A stretch of 10,611 nucleotides of DNA from Methanospirillum sp. (GTDB lineage: Archaea > Halobacteriota > Methanomicrobia > Methanomicrobiales > Methanospirillaceae): assembly GCA_028695895.1 (NCBI GenBank), contig JAQVIE010000018.1, forward strand, positions 1-10,611, read 5' to 3'. Under the pieces are notes generated by a model, which was given only the letters and a program-made list of their open reading frames with translations, ran no database searches and had not been told where the DNA came from. Positions 6,407 through 10,611 of the stretch are shown here, piece after piece (the stretch's first letter is position 1; each line of letters begins with the position of its first letter). The position numbers were made by a program, and so were the translations under genes.

Positions 6407-6575
6407 AGAACTGATAGGCGATCTAAAAGAGATAATAAAAAAAATGGAAGAGAGCACTACCAGCCTTGATGAGATGATAAATCTTTATGAACAGGGAATG
6501 GTCCTTGTAAAGCAATGCGAAGACAGGCTGGCTGAGGCCGAGGTGAAAATTACCGAGCTTGGGAGGGAATCATGA
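6390..6575 (+). CDS. xseB: Exodeoxyribonuclease VII small subunit
   Basis: A 61-residue, highly helical protein matching XseB, several copies of which assemble on one XseA. Family features are YEELIGDLKEIIKKMEES (residues 5-22), then SLDEMINLYEQGMVLVKQCE (25-44) and a final helix LAEAEVKITEL. The length sits at the short end of the family (about 60-80 residues). The ATG lies 17 bases inside the end of xseA, with AGGTGA four or so bases before it, so the two subunits are translationally coupled, as expected for proteins needed in fixed proportion. Its stop overlaps the start of the lipoprotein gene as ATGA. Despite its small size the match to XseB and the context make the call firm. Confidence 0.95.
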   Translation: MTKKYEELIGDLKEIIKKMEESTTSLDEMINLYEQGMVLVKQCEDRLAEAEVKITELGRES

Positions 6576-6994
6576 CGAAGATTAGCTTAGTTCTTCTCTT
6601 ATTGTTATTCACCGGTTTTATCCTCTGTGCCGGGTGCAGCAGCTATGCAACCCCTGAGCTTACCATTGTTCCAACCATAACACAGGTAAATGCAATACCT
6701 GAGACTAATACCATAACCTATGATGTGAACCTCATGATCGAGAACACAGGGTCCAATAATGCATACAATGTAGAAGTAATGGCCCTTGTCAGCACCCCGA
6801 AGGATCTCCCTGAGTACAGGTTTACTCACGAGAATATCCAGGTCGGAACAGTGGAAAAGCGTACTTCGACATCGGTAAAAAGGCAGTTGTCCCTGGAGAT
6901 GACACCTGATAACTACCAGAAATTAACGTCAGGAGCAAGGCAGGCTGAGGTGGAAGCCAAAGTAATAAAAATCAGCTCAAATGTCATGGGATGA
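6572..6994 (+). CDS. Predicted lipoprotein with Ig-like/LEA-like beta fold, coupled to xseAB
   Basis: A 140-residue hypothetical protein with a lipoprotein-type signal peptide: a hydrophobic core, ISLVLLLLLFTGFIL (residues 4-18), then CAGC with the predicted lipidated cysteine at C22, followed by SS. Cys at the -3 position is unusual for a lipobox. The mature part of about 118 residues looks all-beta. The stretch TYDVNLMIENTGSNNAYNVEV (starting near 48) resembles the strand pattern of CARDB- or LEA14-like domains, which occur in many archaeal surface proteins. The start overlaps the xseB stop by four bases (ATGA), and GGGAGGG lies four bases before the ATG, so it is the last gene of the xseA-xseB unit. 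Why a surface-anchored protein is coupled to a cytoplasmic nuclease is not evident; it may simply share the transcript. I do not recognise a named family. Confidence 0.78.
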   Translation: MTKISLVLLLLLFTGFILCAGCSSYATPELTIVPTITQVNAIPETNTITYDVNLMIENTGSNNAYNVEVMALVSTPKDLPEYRFTHENIQVGTVEKRTSTSVKRQLSLEMTPDNYQKLTSGARQAEVEAKVIKISSNVMG

Positions 6995-7085
6995 ATTATT
7001 CCCGGATTTCACAATATATTTATAAGAATAATGGAAATTATTCATCGTGGCTGCCGGAACAGAACACTGGTATTGGTTGAATTAC

Positions 7086-7098
7086 TTTTTGTATTTTT
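7086..7098 (+). terminator. T-rich terminator after the lipoprotein gene
   Basis: Two T5 runs (7086-7090 and 7094-7098) in an AT-rich stretch about 92 bases after the lipoprotein stop fit the oligo-T signals at which archaeal RNA polymerase stops. An imperfect inverted repeat lies upstream, with its outer arms ATGAAT (6991-6996, including the stop codon) and ATTCAT (7040-7045). No other plus-strand gene follows until trm5. Confidence 0.45.
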
Positions 7099-7106
7099 AA
7101 ATCCAT

Positions 7107-7145
7107 AAAAAAAGAACTTTGTTGTCATAAACAGACCCTGTTTAT
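7107..7145 (-). terminator. Hairpin plus T7 terminator of the secreted protein gene
   Basis: On the minus strand a perfect eight-pair stem, ATAAACAG and CTGTTTAT (7145-7138 and 7134-7127), with a three-base loop GGT, overlaps the stop codon at 7144-7142. It is followed 13 bases later by a run of seven T (7113-7107). This resembles an intrinsic terminator, with the T run set a little further than in bacteria. It faces the plus-strand terminator of the lipoprotein gene, as expected between convergent genes. Confidence 0.55.
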
Positions 7146-8089
7146 CTCTTTTCTGAAGCGAAAAATGTCAGTGTATTACTGGTTGATCCAAGAAATTTAT
7201 CATTACCTTCAAACACTGCCCTTACCGGGACACCACCGCTTTCCCATGTACTGATAGTTGCAGAAAAACGCCCGTCACCATCGGTTGAAGTGGTGAGCAG
7301 CGGAAGAAAGTCTGTTCCATAATCCGGGACTTCTATTGTGATGCTGACTCCTGGCACCCCCTTTCCTGAACTGTCAACAAGCCTTCCGGTCAGTCCCACG
7401 TCTGTTCCAACGATTGGACGCAGATTGTTAGCAGAAAGAGTCATACTGGTAATTGACGGAAGGTCAGATACAGTTGCTGTTGCCTGTGTTGAGACAGCAG
7501 CCTGTTCCTGTACCCCCTGAGCCGGAGCAGATGACTCTGCAGGGACATAGCCGGAAAGTCCTTCGGTCTGGACAATCTCTGATTTTGCCATTGCACCGCT
7601 TACTTTTGCAACTGCCTGGAAATATGGAACCTTCTCAAGTTCAACAGGAACTGCCCATACAAAGACACCATTCTCCTGTGCCCTGGTAGTTACAATATCA
7701 TGAAAATCATCATCAACTTTCATCTTGCCGGTGATGGTAACCTCTGCATTGTAATTCCTGCCCCCGACATATCCTGCAAGAATTGCAGGCTGCCCTGCTT
7801 CTGATCCAGACGGATAGTAGGCCAGTTTCACCCATGTGTCACTGGATAATTTTGGAAGCGGTCCTAAGGTAGGTTTTGGTGTCCAGTCAACCTCAACGAT
7901 TGGGAAAAGACCTGTGCCGGCGACTGATGCAAGTTCAACATCCCATCCCTGGTAAGGATTCCAGTAATGTGTCTCTGGAAAAGCTGCACCTGCCATTGGA
8001 AGCATACAAAGAACAAGCCCTGCCATGAGAAGACCATGAAGAAAAACCCTGCATTTTGCAGTCAGTCTTAAACTCACCATATGGTTCAT
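7142..8089 (-). CDS. Secreted protein with C-terminal Ig-like domain, unknown function
   Basis: A 315-residue predicted exported protein. A basic N-terminus is followed by a hydrophobic segment, VFLHGLLMAGLVLCMLPMAG (residues 15-34), with likely signal peptidase cleavage at about AGAA/FPE (36). The N-terminal half (about 37-170), opening with THYWNPYQGWDVEL, is beta-rich and not recognised. A Ser/Ala/Gln/Thr-rich linker (about 180-208) leads to a C-terminal domain (about 212-312) with LTGRLVDSSGKGVPGVSITI and TDGDGRFSATI, typical of Ig-like or carboxypeptidase-regulatory-like surface modules. No C-terminal membrane anchor is seen. The ATG at 8089 was chosen; ATG 8080, three codons later, fits equally well, and a TTG at 8110 is less likely. 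No clear ribosome site is present. It lies 41 bases after hmgA on the same strand, with a T-rich stretch between, so it is probably a separate unit or weak read-through product. Confidence 0.8.
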   Translation of the reverse strand: MNHMVSLRLTAKCRVFLHGLLMAGLVLCMLPMAGAAFPETHYWNPYQGWDVELASVAGTGLFPIVEVDWTPKPTLGPLPKLSSDTWVKLAYYPSGSEAGQPAILAGYVGGRNYNAEVTITGKMKVDDDFHDIVTTRAQENGVFVWAVPVELEKVPYFQAVAKVSGAMAKSEIVQTEGLSGYVPAESSAPAQGVQEQAAVSTQATATVSDLPSITSMTLSANNLRPIVGTDVGLTGRLVDSSGKGVPGVSITIEVPDYGTDFLPLLTTSTDGDGRFSATISTWESGGVPVRAVFEGNDKFLGSTSNTLTFFASEKR

Positions 8090-8130
8090 ATGATAAATTG
8101 TGACATACAAAAAGAAAGAGTTGCTGAAAT

Positions 8131-9336
8131 CTATCTTCCCAGTGTGCTGTGAGCGCGGGCAAGGTGCTGTGCTGCCAGTGCGCCAAGAAGGGACAATTCC
8201 CCGGCAAGAACCCCGGAGGCTACAATCTCCGCAAACTTTCTGGCATTTGAACCTGGCGGATCACCACTCCCGAATACCCCAAGCATCCTAAGACATTCTG
8301 CCTGGGTTTCAACACTGGTTCCTCCCCCGATTGTCCCAACCGGAAGAGCCGGCAGGGTGACTGAAACATAGACACCGTCAGGAGCAGGATCAACGGTGGT
8401 CAGACAAAGAGATCCCTCTACTACATGGGCAGGATCCTGCCCGCATGCAATAAACATCGCCGCAACAATATTTGCTGCATGTGCATTGAATCCAAATGAA
8501 CCGGCACGTGCCGAACCAACCAGGTTCTTTCTGGTATTCACCTCAAGCAGGGATGATGCATCGGTCTTCAGCACCTTGCTTATGAGATCCTGGGAGAGCA
8601 ATACTCCTGCACTCACGGTCTTTCCTCTTCCCATGACGACGTTTACCGCCGCCGGCTTTTTATCTGTGCACCAGTTCCCTGAAAGGGCGATAAGACGTGC
8701 CCCGGTCTCCTGGCAGATAAGGTCTGCTGCTTTTGCTGATGCAATGGTAACCATATTCATGCCCATTGCATCGCCGGTAAAGAAGGAAAACCTGACAAAT
8801 ACGGATGTTCCGGCGGTGGTCATCTCAATCCCGGTAAGTTTACCAAACCTGGTGGTTGATTCGGCCTCTCTCCTGATCTCTGCTTCGTGAGAGTGTACCC
8901 AGTCGCAGACTACCTTTGCATGGACTATATTATCCGCAGCAAATACCGGGGCACGGGTCATACCATCCTTTAATATTCTTACATCAGCCCCCCCTGCCGC
9001 AGTAATAAGGCTGCATCCCCGGTTTACCGAGGCAACCAATGCCCCTTCGGTTGTTGCAAGCGGGAGGTACATCGTCCCGTCTGCATACTCCCCCTTTATT
9101 CTGATGGGGCCGGCAACTCCGAGCGGTACCTGGATAGTTCCTATCATATTCTCGCAATTCTTCTTTACCACCGTTTCAAGGGATATGGAACTGTCACCAA
9201 TCCAGTTGAGCGGAACTCCCGTCACCTCTTCAATATATTTCCGACGGATGGCAACCGCATCATCCGGGGCAAGTTCTTTCTCAAGCGCATATAATTTTAG
9301 TGTTCCATCCCGCAGTCTGCGGAGGTAATCATCCAT
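8131..9336 (-). CDS. hmgA: Hydroxymethylglutaryl-CoA reductase (class I)
   Basis: A 401-residue class I HMG-CoA reductase, which reduces HMG-CoA to mevalonate with two NADPH. This is the committed step to the isoprenoid chains of archaeal lipids. The catalytic residues can be placed from family motifs: E97 in TTEGALVAS, K226 in SGNWCTDKKPAA (219-230), D301 in CGQDPAH, and the C-terminal H396 in HLARAHS. Other blocks are ENMIGTIQVPLGVAGP (62-77), GDAMGMNM (188-195), GFNAHAANIVAAMF (282-295) and GTIGGGT (334-340). The length is that of a soluble archaeal enzyme, without the membrane domain of the eukaryotic one. The ATG at 9336 has AGGT four bases upstream. It is divergent from trm5 across 39 bases. 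A T-rich stretch, CTCTTTCTTTTTG (8120-8108 on the minus strand), after the stop may end the transcript. Confidence 0.97.
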   Translation of the reverse strand: MDDYLRRLRDGTLKLYALEKELAPDDAVAIRRKYIEEVTGVPLNWIGDSSISLETVVKKNCENMIGTIQVPLGVAGPIRIKGEYADGTMYLPLATTEGALVASVNRGCSLITAAGGADVRILKDGMTRAPVFAADNIVHAKVVCDWVHSHEAEIRREAESTTRFGKLTGIEMTTAGTSVFVRFSFFTGDAMGMNMVTIASAKAADLICQETGARLIALSGNWCTDKKPAAVNVVMGRGKTVSAGVLLSQDLISKVLKTDASSLLEVNTRKNLVGSARAGSFGFNAHAANIVAAMFIACGQDPAHVVEGSLCLTTVDPAPDGVYVSVTLPALPVGTIGGGTSVETQAECLRMLGVFGSGDPPGSNARKFAEIVASGVLAGELSLLGALAAQHLARAHSTLGR

Positions 9337-9375
9337 GCATACCTGTTATACCGGCCCCGCCATAACACATGAGGG
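9337..9375. promoter_or_regulatory. Shared divergent promoter of hmgA and trm5
   Basis: The 39 bases between the two ATGs hold a plus-strand TATA-like GTTATACC (9345-9352), centred about 28 bases before the trm5 ATG, which predicts a leaderless or nearly leaderless trm5 mRNA. In the other direction GTGTTATGG (complement of 9360-9368) is centred about 27 bases before the hmgA ATG, also predicting a very short leader. If both are used, the two pre-initiation complexes overlap and transcription of the genes would be mutually exclusive at any moment. The boxes are imperfect, so confidence is moderate to low. Confidence 0.4.
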
Positions 9376-10287
9376 ATGCAGACAAAACGCTGGTGCCTGC
9401 AGGTGCACCGGTCAGAGGGAGAAAAGACAAGAAAAAGGCTTCTTGAGGAGGGGTTGCTTGACCGCCTGTGTAGGATACGGCCTGAAGGAGATTTTCTTTT
9501 TATCCCGGTTGTCAGAAATATTGAAGGAGCAGTTTGCCACGAATGCACCTGTGCTCCGGAGAAAAAAGAGCTGCCACGGTTTGAACAGGTGGGAGGAATA
9601 GCCATCATGCAGGAAGATGATCTGTCTGGTGCAGCAGCAATCCTTGCTTCAAAAAAAACCTACCACACCGTTCTGTTTGCAGAGAGTGCGGTCGAGGGGC
9701 CGTTCCGGACAAAAAAGTTCAAAGTCCTTACCGGGAGAGACACCACGGCAACTGAATATATTGAATATGGCCATCATTTTTCCATTGATCTCGCTCATGC
9801 GTACTTCTCAGCACGACTTTCAGGTGAACGCCAGCGCATTCTCTCACTCATGCAAAAAGGAGAACGGGTCACTGACATGTTTGCCGGTGTGGGGCCTTTT
9901 GCGATTACCCTTGCAGAAAAAGCCTCGGTTGTGTATGCCGGTGATATAAACCCAGAAGCAGTCATTCTAATGGTCAGGAATATTACACGAAATCATCTGA
10001 CCAATGTCGTTCCCAGCCTTTCAGATGCTATCAATCTCCCTGATATCATTCCGCACCCTGCAGACCGGGTTATCATGAACCTGCCTTTACATTCCCTGCC
10101 TTTTCTTGAGGCAGCGTTCAGGATGGTCAGGCCAGGCGGAATAATCCACCTGTATGCACTTGTAAGCCATGAAGATGAATATGTGGATACACTTCGGGCA
10201 TTCAGGGTGGAAAAAGTGGAAAGCAGGTATGTCAGGTCTTATTCCCCTGACCGGTTTCACGTGGTATATGACATTGTCCGCGGGTGA
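9376..10287 (+). CDS. trm5: tRNA (guanine(37)-N1)-methyltransferase, Trm5 family
   Basis: A 303-residue Trm5. It methylates N1 of G37, next to the anticodon, using S-adenosylmethionine, which prevents +1 frameshifting on the ribosome. An N-terminal D1-like domain (about residues 6-70, opening WCLQVHRSEGEKTRKRLLEEG) precedes the linker block VEGPFRTKKFKVLTG. The family segment EYGHHFSIDLAHAYFSARL (130-148), followed by SGERQRI, contains the conserved Arg (R147). The Rossmann motif DMFAGVGPF is at 167-175, D190 in GDINPEA binds the ribose, NLP is at 235-237 (VIMNLPLHS), and the end has RSYSPDRFHVVYDI. The related Tyw2 enzyme of wyosine synthesis differs around NLP, so Trm5 is preferred. Starts upstream in frame are blocked by a stop, and the ATG at 9376 keeps the D1 start intact. 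GAGG touches the ATG too closely to be a usual site, in line with a leaderless mRNA. Confidence 0.9.
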   Translation: MQTKRWCLQVHRSEGEKTRKRLLEEGLLDRLCRIRPEGDFLFIPVVRNIEGAVCHECTCAPEKKELPRFEQVGGIAIMQEDDLSGAAAILASKKTYHTVLFAESAVEGPFRTKKFKVLTGRDTTATEYIEYGHHFSIDLAHAYFSARLSGERQRILSLMQKGERVTDMFAGVGPFAITLAEKASVVYAGDINPEAVILMVRNITRNHLTNVVPSLSDAINLPDIIPHPADRVIMNLPLHSLPFLEAAFRMVRPGGIIHLYALVSHEDEYVDTLRAFRVEKVESRYVRSYSPDRFHVVYDIVRG

Positions 10288-10301
10288 TGGAGATTATCTG
10301 A

Positions 10302-10611
10302 CTACCTGATGATTCTGGTGATAGGGATTGTCATACAGAAATGGCATTCCATTGGTATCCCTAAAAAAACTGCCTTCAGAAGAGTTGTGTCAGCTTCATG
10401 GCTCAGGTTATTGTAATATTCCTCAACAGAATCATTTTTTGAGTACTGACTGGTTTTATTGAGAGTGAAAATCAACTGGCTTTCATTCACCGGACTTGCA
10501 GCAGAAAAATTAAAGACCATGATTGAGGTGTTATCCTTTTTATCTTCCCAGTCTGCCATAGCTAAACAAGTCAGACCAGACAGGATAAAGATGGTATAGA
10601 GGATGAAAACC
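10302..10611 (-). CDS. Exported hypothetical protein, N-terminus outside window, possible C-terminal frameshift
   Basis: The reading frame is open from the stop at 10302 to the right edge (10611), 102 residues visible. An ATG at 10559 could be taken as the start, but the frame continues upstream as VFILYTIFILSGLTCLAMA, a hydrophobic segment ending in an AMA signal-peptidase-type site before DWEDKKD. The true start therefore lies beyond the window and the protein is probably exported. The mature part is polar and Asn/Ser/Thr-rich and not recognised. The last twenty residues (LGIPMECHFCMTIPITRIIR) look out of character. A run of seven A at 10363-10369 marks where one extra base would instead give FFRDTNGMPFLYDNPYHQ and end at 10294. 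The gene converges on trm5 with a 14-base gap and no visible terminator. Confidence 0.65.
   Translation of the reverse strand, partial: VFILYTIFILSGLTCLAMADWEDKKDNTSIMVFNFSAASPVNESQLIFTLNKTSQYSKNDSVEEYYNNLSHEADTTLLKAVFLGIPMECHFCMTIPITRIIR

Noticed and set aside
6425..6445. A-rich homopolymer in xseB as a frameshift site
   Set aside because: The run encodes the expected Lys-rich helix of XseB and the frame on both sides matches the family, so no shift is needed.
8078..8092. Double CATATG direct repeat at the start of the secreted protein gene, seen as an operator
   Set aside because: Each copy simply contains one of the two candidate ATG codons; the repeat is too short to support a binding site on its own.
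8396..8890. 164-codon plus-strand open frame opposite hmgA
   Set aside because: It is fully antisense to conserved HMG-CoA reductase motifs and has no recognisable protein signature.
1..10611. CRISPR array, tRNA or rRNA gene, insertion sequence or phage segment
   Set aside because: No spaced direct repeats, cloverleaf sequences, transposase motifs or integration repeats were seen; the genes are mostly housekeeping in compact operons.

Overview
The window comes from a methanogenic archaeon, most likely of the order Methanomicrobiales. A Methanospirillum-like genome would fit, but the genus is a guess. The evidence is a set of archaeal information-processing genes (S19e, PDCD5-like protein, L39e start, RNase P subunit Rnp4, YhbY, Trm5), a class I HMG-CoA reductase as used for archaeal isoprenoid lipids, TATA-type promoters, and Shine-Dalgarno sequences of the GGTGAT kind. 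Bacterial-type exonuclease VII genes sit in the middle of the window.

Layout. Positions 1-1470 (minus strand) hold an information-processing operon: rps19e, pdcd5-like, a PP-loop ATPase, and the first nine codons of what looks like rpl39e running off the left edge. A TATA box lies just upstream of rps19e. Positions 1479-3990 (minus) hold a second operon, a CNNM/CorC-type membrane protein, purN, rnp4 and yhbY, in which every junction overlaps. The CNNM promoter carries a perfect inverted repeat, and a short hairpin covers the purN ribosome binding site. Positions 4151-4966 (minus) hold a TIM-barrel protein with most of the metal ligands of endonuclease IV. It is divergent from, and almost touching, the plus-strand unit xseA-xseB-lipoprotein (5012-6994). 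Positions 6995-7145 are a convergent intergenic region with terminators for both strands. Positions 7142-9336 (minus) encode a secreted Ig-like protein and hmgA. Trm5 (9376-10287, plus) is divergent from hmgA over a 39-base gap. A partial secreted protein (10302 to the right edge, minus) converges on trm5 and may carry a frameshift near its end.

How the genes fit together. Most of the window is core housekeeping: ribosome and tRNA maturation (S19e, L39e, YhbY, Rnp4, Trm5), purine synthesis (PurN) and lipid synthesis (HmgA). The accessory part is the exonuclease VII cassette with its translationally coupled lipoprotein and the divergent endonuclease IV-like protein. No mobile element, CRISPR array, tRNA or rRNA gene was seen. 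I found no clear new defence-type system. The points most worth checking are the endonuclease IV-like/ExoVII pairing, the purN leader hairpin, the operator-like repeat at the CNNM promoter, and the possible frameshift at the right edge.
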